A DNA stretch of 51,218 nt from Acidobacteriota bacterium (lineage in GTDB: Bacteria; Acidobacteriota; Terriglobia; Acidiferrales; UBA7541), in the NCBI GenBank assembly GCA_018268785.1, contig JAFDVY010000011.1, forward strand, positions 1 through 51,218. The letters run 5' to 3'. Position numbers and translations under genes: made by a program. Below, one piece after another: positions 39,774 through 48,378 of the stretch. The notes below the pieces were generated by a model that saw only the letters and a program-made list of their open reading frames with translations, searched no databases and had not been told where the DNA came from. Positions within the stretch are counted from its first letter, which is position 1. Every line of letters starts with the position of its first letter.

Positions 39774-40357
39774 TTGTTCGCAAGGCGAGCTTCAAGCAGT
39801 TCGCAGATCGCATGGCCAATCGTGATGTGCATTTCTTGAATTCGTGGCGTCGAAGAAGAAGGTACTCTCAGGCAAAGGTCGCAGGCGTCCTTCATTTTTC
39901 CGCCTGACTCGCCAGTTAGGCCAATGACCCCGACCTGCAGTTGCCGAGCCGCTTCGATCGCGCACATGATGTTCGCACTGTTGCCGCTGGTCGAGATGCC
40001 AAGAAACACGTCGCCTGACTTCGCGTGGGCCGACAATTCCCGGGCAAACACACGATCGTAGCCGTAGTCGTTGCCTATAGCGGTTAGCGCGGAGGAATTG
40101 CAATGCAGGGCCATCGCACGAAACGGTGGCCGTTCCAACATGTAACGGCCAGTAAGCTCAGCAGCGATGTGCTGTGCATCCGCAGCCGAACCACCATTGC
40201 CGGCGATGAATAAATGGCCGCCTGCGGCCAGGGATGCGTAAATCTTGTCCACGACTTCGGAAACCTCTCTTGTCAATTTGGGAAGTGAAGCCGCGACCTG
40301 GTTGTGTTCCTTCCAGATGCGTTCCAGATCTCCAAATTGCGTCGCTGTTTTCGTCAC
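39770..40357 (-). CDS. gmhA: D-sedoheptulose-7-phosphate isomerase (phosphoheptose isomerase)
   Basis: A 195-residue SIS-domain enzyme that makes D-glycero-D-manno-heptose-7-phosphate, the first step to heptose donors for LPS or EPS. GTG at 40357 is preferred to the TTG at 40378 because GGGAG lies nine bases before it. Motifs: AAGGHLFIAGNGGSAADAQHIAAELTGRYMLERPPFRAMAL, ALTAIGNDYGYDRVFARELSAHAKSGDVFLGISTSGNSANIM and QEMHITIGHAICELLE, all characteristic of GmhA. The GT4 gene overlaps its stop. No other heptose genes (hldE, gmhB, hldD) are in this window, so the rest of the pathway must lie elsewhere if it operates. Confidence 0.9.
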   Translation of the reverse strand: MTKTATQFGDLERIWKEHNQVAASLPKLTREVSEVVDKIYASLAAGGHLFIAGNGGSAADAQHIAAELTGRYMLERPPFRAMALHCNSSALTAIGNDYGYDRVFARELSAHAKSGDVFLGISTSGNSANIMCAIEAARQLQVGVIGLTGESGGKMKDACDLCLRVPSSSTPRIQEMHITIGHAICELLEARLANK

Positions 40358-40403
40358 GCTAGCTTTCTCCCGCTCCAAATTCCCAAGACTTGTACGATGC
40401 CTT

Positions 40404-41420
40404 TCAATTGTTGCTCTTTGATGCTTCTCGATTGAACATTACTTTGTCCCACCGTTTGAGCAGGTCGCCCTTCCATTCCGGCAGCATGGACTGGGCGCGC
40501 TTAGCAACATTCCAACCAAAAATTGGTTTCATCCAGGCGTACTTCCCACGGAGAGCCGGTTCTTGAAGTTCCCCGCCCAAATCCGCTGCAAGGGCCTGGA
40601 GTTCCTTCATCATAACAAGTTGATCCGGATAGAAATTCTCATACCAGGTCTGCAAATAAGTAAGGCATGCGGCTCGGACCCGATCGCTCTCCTCCAAGGA
40701 TCGCAAACTCTTGACATGGAATTTCATCGAGCGGAGGAGTGATTCTTTTTTTCGATTCGAGTTGCCAATAAAGCTTATTCGATTGGAACCGGAGGCTCGA
40801 TAGAAAACCCTGGCTTCGGGCACGAAACGGGTACCCTCGGACGCCATCAAGACTCTGCAGAAATAGTCGCCATCTTGATCGAAGTTAAGAGTTATGTCCC
40901 AAGGGCCCGCCGCGTCGGCAAGCTCGCGGCTCACCAGGTAGGTCGCGTTTTGCATGTGGAGGTTCAAGCCTAATTTTCGGATGAGCCATTCGGTTGGCGT
41001 CAGGTCGTCCCAGAGAGCGTTGCGCACGAATTGAGCCTGGCTTGTTCGATGGTAAAAATAGGCCCAGGGAGACGAAAGTAGGGTCCGCTTGCTGTCTGAA
41101 GGCCGGAGAGCCAACATCTGCCTTTCGATTTTATCCAGCGCAAGAATATCGTCTGCGTCGAGTTCTTGAATGTAATCTCCCTGACACAGACTATAGGCAT
41201 GGTTCACCGCAGCCGATTGCCCTTGATTCTCCGTTTTCACGATTAGGACGTTCTTTGCAGCAAACCTTTGTGCGACTTCGACGGTCTTATCCTTTGAGCC
41301 GTCGTCAACGACGATAATCTCTTTGCGCTCCCACGTCTGCGAGACTGCAGACTGCAGGGTTTGGGCAATGAGGTTTTCCGCGTTGTACGCAGGAATTAGA
41401 ATGGAGACGAGAGGCTTCAT
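40404..41420 (-). CDS. Family 2 glycosyltransferase
   Basis: A 338-residue GT-A glycosyltransferase, start taken at the ATG at 41420 (MKPLVSILIPAYNAENL) rather than the upstream TTG. Motifs: EIIVVDDGSKDKTVEVA near residue 34, QGQSAAVNHAYSLCQGDYIQELDADDIL near residue 68-92 (DxDD), and NFDQDGDYFCRVLMASEGTRFVPEARVFYR (catalytic acidic region). The C-terminal ~120 residues are helical and basic, ending LLKRWDKVMFNREASKSNN. It lies 15 bases downstream of the methyltransferase gene, in the same direction. The donor cannot be inferred. Confidence 0.87.
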   Translation of the reverse strand: MKPLVSILIPAYNAENLIAQTLQSAVSQTWERKEIIVVDDGSKDKTVEVAQRFAAKNVLIVKTENQGQSAAVNHAYSLCQGDYIQELDADDILALDKIERQMLALRPSDSKRTLLSSPWAYFYHRTSQAQFVRNALWDDLTPTEWLIRKLGLNLHMQNATYLVSRELADAAGPWDITLNFDQDGDYFCRVLMASEGTRFVPEARVFYRASGSNRISFIGNSNRKKESLLRSMKFHVKSLRSLEESDRVRAACLTYLQTWYENFYPDQLVMMKELQALAADLGGELQEPALRGKYAWMKPIFGWNVAKRAQSMLPEWKGDLLKRWDKVMFNREASKSNN

Positions 41421-41435
41421 CGACAATGTCGAATG

Positions 41436-42158
41436 CTACTTAACCGCTTCGACGACTACAGTTTCAAAGCGATTTATTTCTTCCGTCACTTCTTTCCCAT
41501 GAGTCTCCAAATTTCGGAGCAATGGATCGTCGCTCTCGCCCGACTTATGAAAACCAATTTCTCTAAAGCCGACAGAACTCAGAGCGTGTCTTAGTGCGCG
41601 CTGGTCATACAGAAAGTTGTGTCCCCAAGCCCTGAAACAATTGTTAATTATGAAGACGTCTTTGCATTGGGTCACTTCCGGCATTAGACGTCCAATGAGG
41701 AAATCTATGTAATTGTTCTGCTCTTGGGACTTTTCCTCCCGATGAAGCGCCAACAGTACGCTCATGTCTGGAGTCGCAAATCGAAGTCGCCCGCCTGGCT
41801 TAAGGACCCGATAGCACTCAGCGAGCATCACTTGCCCAGCCGAGTATTCAACATGCTCAATCATGTGCTCTGACATCACATAGTCGAAGGTATTATCCTT
41901 AAAAGGAAAACGCCTGGTTGCGTCAAGATAGACGACTGGAGAATGATTAAGAAAGACATCCGTGTTCAGCCACCCTTCGAGAACGTTGTTGCTCGTACCC
42001 AGTTGTAGCTTCTTAACGGCGTGCTGCTCTAGATACTTGCGGGTCCGCCTGCCTCGCTTGGTCAGCCAATATACAACTAGAATATCGCGCCTCAGGCCTC
42101 GAAGAACCTTGGCAAATCCCAGCACCAAATGAGAACGTTTTAGGTAGGCTTTCAACAT
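41436..42158 (-). CDS. Class I SAM-dependent methyltransferase
   Basis: A 240-residue methyltransferase. Motif I is atypical, KLQLGTSNNVLEGWLNTDV, as in the group of methyltransferases found in polysaccharide clusters. It is followed by FPFKDNTFDYVMSEHMIEHVEYSAGQVMLAECYRVLKPGGRLRFATPDMSVLL, with the EHMIEH and LKPGGRLR motifs that are diagnostic. The N-terminal ~30 residues are basic and partly hydrophobic, possibly a membrane contact. Likely O- or N-methylation of a sugar in the glycan. It is the first gene of its transcription unit, divergent from the beta-helix gene. Confidence 0.83.
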   Translation of the reverse strand: MLKAYLKRSHLVLGFAKVLRGLRRDILVVYWLTKRGRRTRKYLEQHAVKKLQLGTSNNVLEGWLNTDVFLNHSPVVYLDATRRFPFKDNTFDYVMSEHMIEHVEYSAGQVMLAECYRVLKPGGRLRFATPDMSVLLALHREEKSQEQNNYIDFLIGRLMPEVTQCKDVFIINNCFRAWGHNFLYDQRALRHALSSVGFREIGFHKSGESDDPLLRNLETHGKEVTEEINRFETVVVEAVK

Positions 42159-42221
42159 TTAGACTCACCGACCGAATAACATTCACGACCCAGGATCTAC
42201 ATCGAATTAGGGCCAACTAGT

Positions 42222-42252
42222 TTGAAATCGATTAGAATCATATATATATAAA
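42222..42252 (+). promoter_or_regulatory. Candidate sigma-70-type promoter for the beta-helix gene
   Basis: TTGAAA at 42222-42227 and an A/T-only run (TATATATATATAAA) with TATATA 17 bases downstream or TATAAA 19 bases downstream. It lies in the divergent region upstream of the secreted beta-helix gene, giving a leader of about 155 bases. Confidence 0.4.
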
Positions 42253-42315
42253 GATGTGCCGCGACATGAGGCCACTCTGGCAGCTGTTTCTAACGTCGAG
42301 CACCCTGTTCTAAGA

Positions 42316-42331
42316 CTGTCCTGCAGGACAG
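42316..42331. repeat. Perfect 16-base palindrome in the leader of the beta-helix gene
   Basis: CTGTCCTGCAGGACAG is fully self-complementary and lies in the untranslated region about 85 bases before the start codon. It could be an operator for a dimeric regulator or part of an RNA stem. No similar copy was noticed elsewhere in the window. Confidence 0.45.
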
Positions 42332-42414
42332 TGGATTTTGCATTTCCGGCTGCGCACTATGGACAAGACATTGAGTCCGCAACTCTGCTGGCTCGTTGGA
42401 AAGGCAATGCGTCG

Positions 42415-44046
42415 ATGATTACAAAGCACTTTTTGACTCCCTGCGCGCTTCTCCTTTTGTTCGCCAGCGCGGCGAACGGGACAACTCGCACGGCTGCGAC
42501 CTGCAATTCTGCTGACGTTCAGAACGCGATCAGCGCGTCTGCATCCGGCGACACGGTTATTATTCCCGCGGGAACTTGTACATGGACGACCGGCGTTTCC
42601 GTCGCTGGCAAAGCTATAACAATTCAGGGGTCCGGTTCAGGACGGATAGTGGCGTACAGCGCTTCAACCCTTTCAATTGGAACAGGAGCCAGGACAATTA
42701 ACGTGTCCTCCGCTCAGGTCGGATCATCCGTGTCCTTTACGAACGGCCAAACGGTAAGGATCTCGGAGACCGGCAACCGTCAAAACTTCATGGCTGGGAC
42801 CGTAACAGGTTTTAGTGGTGGCGTTCTCAGCGTCAACGTCTCCAGCATGGGTGGATCATGCGGCGGCAGTTCTGCCGGCAATTCTCCTTCCAACTGTAGC
42901 CGATGGTTAGTCTCAACATCCTCGACGACGGTGCTAGTCAATAATTCCGGTACGGCCATGTTCGATATAACCGAAGATTCGACGGGGCATACGCAACTAA
43001 GCGGATTCAAAATTCAAGCCGGAAGCGGAAAAGGCAATGGCGTAAATTTCAAAGCTGGTGGCGGAAAAGCAATTCTTCTCCACGATTGCTGGATTGAGCA
43101 AGGGAACGGCGACTCCGTCTGGGTAGGCACCAATCGCGGCGTTGTTTGGAATTGCTCCTTTGATGCGACGCCTTACTCAATGGCTCCTTTGGCTATTCAC
43201 TTACAGCCATACGATGAAGCAGCATGGAACAAGCCTTCTTTTATGGGCATGAACGACACGACCGGACAAAACAACTTCTACGTTGAAAACTCGGATTTCC
43301 ACGCTTATCTAAACTCAACCGACAACGACGAGGGCGCGCGCAGCGTCTGGCGGTACAATTTGTTTAACAACGCCGGATTTGGAACGCATGGAGTCGACAC
43401 CGGATTGATTGGCCAACGCTACTTCGAGTATTACAACAACGTGGGCGTATTTAACGGATACGCAAATGGAACTACGTTCAATATGACTTGGTGGTTCTTT
43501 GTTCGCGGTGGCACCTTTATTATTCACGACAACATTCTTCCAGCTCTGAATTCAACCGACTACCCGGGAAAACTGGACGTCAACATGACGGAAATGGCGC
43601 TCCAACGAAACGCAGGCCCAATTCCGTGCTGGGGATCCGGAACAAGCGGCGGTGCGAGATACCATGCTCCTCGACAGGTCGGCATGGGCTACGTCACTGG
43701 CGCGGGCAAGAGTGGGTTGGGACTGGCCACTTATTCCTTGGCATCTTTCGGTTATCCAAATCCAGAGTATGTTGGAGACTCCGAGCCCGCGTACATGTGG
43801 GGAAATAGTCGGCAACCCTTAAACGCAGGCGTCTCAGATTATGGAACGACTCAGTCAGATAGCTGCGGTGGCAATACGGACTCTTCCGTGAACTACATTG
43901 TGGCGAATCGAGATTACTTCAACGGGTCAACTCCAAAACCGGGCTACACCCCTTATACATACCCGCATCCGTTGCGGCAGGGTGGCTCAACCGGGACGGG
44001 CGCAAACGTAACCCCTCCCTCAAGCCTCTCGACCACGGTTCAGTAA
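42415..44046 (+). CDS. Secreted right-handed beta-helix protein
   Basis: A 543-residue protein. The ATG at 42415 gives a clean signal peptide (MITKHFLTPCALLLLFASAANG) and is preferred over the upstream ATG at 42256. The mature protein opens like pectate-lyase-type parallel beta-helices: CNSADVQNAISASASGDTVIIPAGTCTWTTGVSVAGKAITIQGSG. Asn/Gly-rich rungs follow (GVNFKAGGGKAILLHDCWIEQGNGDSVWVGTNRGVVWNCSFDA). The C-terminus is Thr/Pro-rich (GANVTPPSSLSTTVQ). It is the only plus-strand gene in the 17-51 kb stretch. It ends six bases before the end of the asparagine-synthetase-like gene. A polysaccharide lyase or glycan-binding role is plausible; no catalytic residues can be assigned. Confidence 0.82.
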   Translation: MITKHFLTPCALLLLFASAANGTTRTAATCNSADVQNAISASASGDTVIIPAGTCTWTTGVSVAGKAITIQGSGSGRIVAYSASTLSIGTGARTINVSSAQVGSSVSFTNGQTVRISETGNRQNFMAGTVTGFSGGVLSVNVSSMGGSCGGSSAGNSPSNCSRWLVSTSSTTVLVNNSGTAMFDITEDSTGHTQLSGFKIQAGSGKGNGVNFKAGGGKAILLHDCWIEQGNGDSVWVGTNRGVVWNCSFDATPYSMAPLAIHLQPYDEAAWNKPSFMGMNDTTGQNNFYVENSDFHAYLNSTDNDEGARSVWRYNLFNNAGFGTHGVDTGLIGQRYFEYYNNVGVFNGYANGTTFNMTWWFFVRGGTFIIHDNILPALNSTDYPGKLDVNMTEMALQRNAGPIPCWGSGTSGGARYHAPRQVGMGYVTGAGKSGLGLATYSLASFGYPNPEYVGDSEPAYMWGNSRQPLNAGVSDYGTTQSDSCGGNTDSSVNYIVANRDYFNGSTPKPGYTPYTYPHPLRQGGSTGTGANVTPPSSLSTTVQ

Positions 44047-44052
44047 GGAACT

Positions 44053-45927
44053 TTACCAGTTCGCGGCGGCGGGCGTGCTTATGGCGCTGCTTGGAACTGA
44101 GTCGCTCGAAACATCCAGAAACCGGCGATGAAGCAGTTCTAGAGTGAGTAGTTTGTGCATCTCGTTTGTAAAATTGCCGGCCCCACTTACGTGAGCTCGT
44201 ACAAGAGCTTCGACTCTCTTTCGCTCCAGATAAGGCCGGCTAAGGCTGCGAGGATCCAGCAGCATTTCTCGTAAGTAATTCGCAAGGCATGTCTTAAACC
44301 AAATTCTGAAATGGAATACCTTGTGCCTACCCAAAATAAATCGTTCGAGATGGAAAGCAGAAAATAGCGTGTCCACCCTGGTCAACCACTGCGGCATCCC
44401 CATGTCGTACGCATATTCCGCCTTAAATTCTGTCTCCAGGAGAGTCCTTGCCAATATGCGCGACAAGCCATTCTGATTTCCAGCAAGACCGCGATCCGTT
44501 GGGATCTCCGCTAAGGACTCATTGCTTTCCCGAATAAGGCGGATAGAGATGTCGCTGTTTGAATAAGCCACGTGCGGCGATCGGAACACTGTTCGGACAA
44601 AATCGTTGTCCAGGAAGGGCGAACGCATGGAAACCTGGGTCTGCTCGAGGCCGAGGATTCCAGAATGATGCCATGGTCCCTGCTGGAAAACGGAAAACGA
44701 AACAGGGTGGCGTCTGGCAACTCGGACAAAATTCTCTCGCCCTTCATTTATATGTTTCACAAAATCCGGTTGAAAAAGGCCTGCGGGTGGAGCTGCCGGT
44801 TTGAACGCGCGCACGCCGCGAAGAACTTCTCCTCCATAATTCCCCGTCATGCGGACTGGAGCAATTTCCCGAACTTTCTCATTCAAATAAAGGTCAGGGG
44901 ACCGGCTTGTGTCAACGCAACCATCCGTTAAGAAAACAGTGCGTTCGGCATATTTTGAGAATTGCGCAAGAAACTCTGAACCTGCGGGAATTACTTGAAA
45001 AGACTGGCGACATGCTTCCGCGACACGGCGTGCCACGCGTACGTCGTGATTCTCCCGAAACATACTGCCAAAGGTGTAGCACGGAAGCGAATTTGGTGGA
45101 GTTTGGCGACAAGCCAGAATCATCCGGGTGTCGAGTCCCCCGGTAAGTGACATTCCAATTTTTGAATTTCCTGTGAAGTATCTGGGCAAGTTCTGGACAA
45201 AGATTCTGTGCAACTCCCGAAAGTATGATTCAGAATCGAGCGACGCTTGCTCCTCCCACTCCTCTGGTAGAAAGTAGTTGCCGCGTTTCACCATCCCTGT
45301 GTTTCGGAAGGTCCAGAGAGAGGCGGGCGCTAGCTTGGAGATTCCGAGAAAAAGAGACCGATTCTCCAGGGGCGAGCCACAGGCTACAAACTCGCCGAGG
45401 GCTTTTTGATCGAGTTGCCTTAATTCAGGTCGTACGGCAAGAATTGCCTTGGCTTCACAAGCAAAATAAAAACCATCCTTCTGCTCCGAAAAATGCAGGG
45501 GATGCATTCCAAAACGGTCGTTGAAAAGCGAGACTTCGTCGCTTCTTTCGTCAATCAAGATCGCGTGAAATCTCCCGTTCAGACCAGAAGGGAAAGATGG
45601 GGCTTCTTCGAACTGATGGACGAGGTACTCCGCTGCGCCAGCACCGAAGCGATGCCCTCTATTCCTTAGACCGTTCTCTGTCGAGGGATCTGCAAACTCT
45701 TCTCCGGAAAACATGAGAGTGATGTCGCGGGTCTCGTTTTGGACAGGCATCTTTTCCGCAAAAGATCCCTCCCTTGCAACCCAACCAGCATAGACACCAA
45801 GCCTCTCGTTAATCCACTTACCTGCAACATAAAAGTCTTCATGCCGAACGGATTCGAGCATTATCGCGAGTTCGCGTTCGGCAATTTCTCTGGGCTTTTT
45901 TGAAATGAGGCCTACGATACCGGGCAT
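44053..45927 (-). CDS. Asparagine-synthetase-like protein without the N-terminal catalytic Cys
   Basis: A 624-residue protein of the AsnB-like family. The start at 45927 (MPGIVGLISKK) overlaps the upstream stop by one base (TAATG). In glutamine-dependent enzymes the second residue is the nucleophilic Cys (MCGI); here it is Pro, so the glutaminase half (about 1-200, FSGEEF, LNGRFHAILIDERSDEVSLFNDRFGMHPL) should be inactive. The synthetase half keeps the ATP pyrophosphatase loop as SLTGGLDTRMIL (SGGxDS-like) near residue 255 and SPFLDNDFV near 440. Such variants may use ammonia or another amine to form amides. It is coupled to the FemAB/GNAT-like gene, favouring a joint role in amide modification of the glycan. 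Confidence 0.82.
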   Translation of the reverse strand: MPGIVGLISKKPREIAERELAIMLESVRHEDFYVAGKWINERLGVYAGWVAREGSFAEKMPVQNETRDITLMFSGEEFADPSTENGLRNRGHRFGAGAAEYLVHQFEEAPSFPSGLNGRFHAILIDERSDEVSLFNDRFGMHPLHFSEQKDGFYFACEAKAILAVRPELRQLDQKALGEFVACGSPLENRSLFLGISKLAPASLWTFRNTGMVKRGNYFLPEEWEEQASLDSESYFRELHRIFVQNLPRYFTGNSKIGMSLTGGLDTRMILACRQTPPNSLPCYTFGSMFRENHDVRVARRVAEACRQSFQVIPAGSEFLAQFSKYAERTVFLTDGCVDTSRSPDLYLNEKVREIAPVRMTGNYGGEVLRGVRAFKPAAPPAGLFQPDFVKHINEGRENFVRVARRHPVSFSVFQQGPWHHSGILGLEQTQVSMRSPFLDNDFVRTVFRSPHVAYSNSDISIRLIRESNESLAEIPTDRGLAGNQNGLSRILARTLLETEFKAEYAYDMGMPQWLTRVDTLFSAFHLERFILGRHKVFHFRIWFKTCLANYLREMLLDPRSLSRPYLERKRVEALVRAHVSGAGNFTNEMHKLLTLELLHRRFLDVSSDSVPSSAISTPAAANW

Positions 45928-46889
45928 TACTGCTCCGAGTCGGCGGATGAGGTGGTCTTTAATTTTCTCTCGTACCAATATTTTCTAGCGCCGAGAAGCC
46001 GTTTCAGCACTGGCTTGGGGAGCATCTTGACGATTCCATGGTGCATTCCCAGTTTGAGAGCAATCTTTCCTTTCAGCGTGAGCGGAATGTAATAACGCGG
46101 GAGGAGTACTTGCTCAAATCCGCTGCGCCGCTTGAATTCAGTCAAAGAACTGTCGGCGTCGTTGTATACGTAGTTGCAGTATGTTAGGTAGGACATTTTC
46201 CATTCGTCGCACATCTCGACTGCTTTGGCAATGAGCGCATTTGTGGGCCGTTTATCGAAATGCTTCATCTTGCTGAGGATCTGAATAATATTTGCGGTTC
46301 GATCGGCAAAAGTTATTCTCAGGTAGCCGACCATCTCGTCCTGAAGATATGCTCCCAAGAATGCAGTTCGCTCGGGGTAGGTTGCGTGCTCACGCCTCAC
46401 GGATTCTGCATCTTTCTGATAGTGCCAAAATGCTTTGCCCTGGCGAACAGGAGACTCGTTGTTGATGCTGACAATGCCCTGGACGAACGTGTCATTCAAT
46501 TCCGTAACTCGAACTTCGACTCCGGACTTGGCGGCCTTTCGGACGGCTCTCCGTACGCTTGATTCAACGCGATTGTCCCACCAGTCTGAGTATGTCGTGA
46601 TTGGTATCGCAGCCCAATTGTCCCATTCCTGAAGATAGGAGAACCTGGGCTCCTGATCTCCAAGCTTTTGCGCGAACGTAAACATATCAGCACGCAGTCC
46701 GCTTTGCTTCAAATGATGAACAAATGCATCCGGATCGATGGCCGTTTGGCCTTCAACCAACTCTTCGTCCCGGATATTGGCTGTCCGCAACCACTTGCCT
46801 GTTGCAATCACATCTCGTCCGCCAATCTGAACGGACGGCACAGCCGTCGCTTTTCCTTTTACGCCAATCTCAGCGTAGCTCGTACTCAT
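45927..46889 (-). CDS. FemAB/GNAT-like acyltransferase
   Basis: A 320-residue protein. GAGGAATT before the ATG supports the start. A domain of the GNAT/FemAB type is indicated by SSVRRAVRKAAKSGVEVRVTELNDTFVQGIVSINNESPVRQGKAFWHYQKD. The acetyl-CoA-fold core follows: TAFLGAYLQDEMVGYLRITFADRTANIIQILSKMKHFDKRPTNALIAKAVEMCDEWKMSYLTYCNYVY. The C-terminal tail is basic (KPVLKRLLGARKYWYERKLK). The N-terminal ~90 residues are not recognised. It overlaps the asparagine-synthetase-like gene by one base, so the pair is translationally coupled. The donor could be acyl-CoA or aminoacyl-tRNA; sequence does not decide. Confidence 0.7.
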   Translation of the reverse strand: MSTSYAEIGVKGKATAVPSVQIGGRDVIATGKWLRTANIRDEELVEGQTAIDPDAFVHHLKQSGLRADMFTFAQKLGDQEPRFSYLQEWDNWAAIPITTYSDWWDNRVESSVRRAVRKAAKSGVEVRVTELNDTFVQGIVSINNESPVRQGKAFWHYQKDAESVRREHATYPERTAFLGAYLQDEMVGYLRITFADRTANIIQILSKMKHFDKRPTNALIAKAVEMCDEWKMSYLTYCNYVYNDADSSLTEFKRRSGFEQVLLPRYYIPLTLKGKIALKLGMHHGIVKMLPKPVLKRLLGARKYWYERKLKTTSSADSEQ

Positions 46890-46930
46890 AATTCCTCACA
46901 GTGTTTTGTGCCTGCTATTGCCGCGGTCGT

Positions 46931-48370
46931 CTATGGTTTGGCTCGGGAAAGAAACTTCAACTCTCGAGCCGTATCGTGCGCCTTTGATCTTCCAGAAAAA
47001 CGGTTTCGTCCATTAAATCCACGCAAGGTTGGGGGGACAGTCGCCGGAATTTCAGTGATCTCTGGAACAGCAATCTCTACTGTCGCGATGAGGATTGCCA
47101 TCCACATCAGGCCAGACCGGAAGGCGGCCTCCGTGATGTTGTAGAAGAGCATCACACTCCACACTGCAAGATTAAACGGCGCGAGCGACAGAGTAGGGGA
47201 CGAGGTGGCTGTGTTTTTGATTTTCCGGTATCCAGTGAGCAACATTCCAACGAGCAGGCCGAGGCCTATGTATCCAAGATTGAGATAGACCTCCAGATAT
47301 CCATTGTGGGCTTCGTTCACGTGGCCGGCGATTGCCCAAACCCGATCCAAACGAGGGCCGAGCCAAAACGTTTCATAGCCCGTTCCCAGAAGCGGATTCG
47401 TGTGCTGGCTCAACACAGCGTTCCAGATCAAGGTGCGATCCGTGAGCGTGGGGTCTCGCCCGACTTTGCTGGCAAACTGGCCGTTCAGGTCAAAACCGAA
47501 GGCAAGAATCAGGTAAAGACAAAACGCTGACGGAAGCGCGACCTTCACCAAGGTGGAGTGGCGCTTGCCCCAAGCGCTGTGCGCCACGAGAACCACCATT
47601 GCTCCCAGAACCAGGCAAACCTTTGAAGTCGCGCTGTTCGATAGAGCCAGAAGCCACAGCAACATGGCAATAAACGCAAAATTAACGAAGAGCACGCGTT
47701 TGGCGCGTTTATCCTTGCGAGTGGACCAGCGCGAGGCCGTGTCCCAGACAAAATAGATGCCGCCTAAAAGACATGCGACGCCAAGCATGTTCTTGCTTGT
47801 AGTTGCCCCAACGTACTGCGCAACGCCACTCCACGGATCGTAGCTCTTTGCCGCTTCAGGGAAATACTTGATCATGAGCACGCAAAGCGGAATGAGCAGA
47901 TAGCACAAACGGCGCATAACAGTGCGGACGGCTTCGACGGGCCGCGGATCGCTAAGTACAACCAGAATGACTAGGTAGCTGCCAAGATCTCGAACCCAGC
48001 GTTTTGCGGCAACTAGGGGAAAGTCCGACCAGGCAACGCTCAGCATCGCAAAAGTAAGGAACGCGATGAGAAAAAGATTTTTCGCAATAAATGCTCCCCA
48101 ATTAAAAGAACGAGCCAAAAGAATGGCAATGGAGATCAGAATCAACGCAAAGAAAACAGTCCGATCAAGAGGATTGCCTTCTTCAAGTGCCTGCGCATTG
48201 ATCGAGCCTTGGCTGCCAATCCATTGGGAAGGGAGACGCGTTCCCAGGAAAAACATCCAAGTGAGCGGGATCCACAACGCGGCGGAAGTGCGCTTGTCCT
48301 TGGCCGGATCGAACCAGAGGAGTGCGACCAGCAGCACAAACCAAAGTAACAGGGCTAAAATCGGTGGCAT
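46931..48370 (-). CDS. Wzy/WaaL-type O-antigen polymerase or ligase
   Basis: A 479-residue membrane protein with about 11-12 helices. The O-antigen-ligase/polymerase fold is indicated by the large periplasmic loop between helices near the C-terminal half: GRDPTLTDRTLIWNAVLSQHTNPLLGTGYETFWLG, then NEAHNGYLEVYLNLGYIGLGLLVGMLL. The TGRxxxW- and HNxxLxxxxxxG-like elements characterise the Wzy_C family. The final ~45 residues are polar (FNGRNRFSGRSKAHDTARELKF). It is the only polymerase or ligase candidate in the window, although there are two flippases. It lies next to the Gfo/Idh/MocA gene. Confidence 0.85.
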   Translation of the reverse strand: MPPILALLLWFVLLVALLWFDPAKDKRTSAALWIPLTWMFFLGTRLPSQWIGSQGSINAQALEEGNPLDRTVFFALILISIAILLARSFNWGAFIAKNLFLIAFLTFAMLSVAWSDFPLVAAKRWVRDLGSYLVILVVLSDPRPVEAVRTVMRRLCYLLIPLCVLMIKYFPEAAKSYDPWSGVAQYVGATTSKNMLGVACLLGGIYFVWDTASRWSTRKDKRAKRVLFVNFAFIAMLLWLLALSNSATSKVCLVLGAMVVLVAHSAWGKRHSTLVKVALPSAFCLYLILAFGFDLNGQFASKVGRDPTLTDRTLIWNAVLSQHTNPLLGTGYETFWLGPRLDRVWAIAGHVNEAHNGYLEVYLNLGYIGLGLLVGMLLTGYRKIKNTATSSPTLSLAPFNLAVWSVMLFYNITEAAFRSGLMWMAILIATVEIAVPEITEIPATVPPTLRGFNGRNRFSGRSKAHDTARELKFLSRAKP

Positions 48371-48378
48371 CTATGGAC

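Noticed and set aside
46606..46881. Possible small gene upstream of the FemAB/GNAT-like protein's core on either strand
   Set aside because: All short frames here overlap the N-terminal coding part of the 45927-46889 gene and have no independent support.
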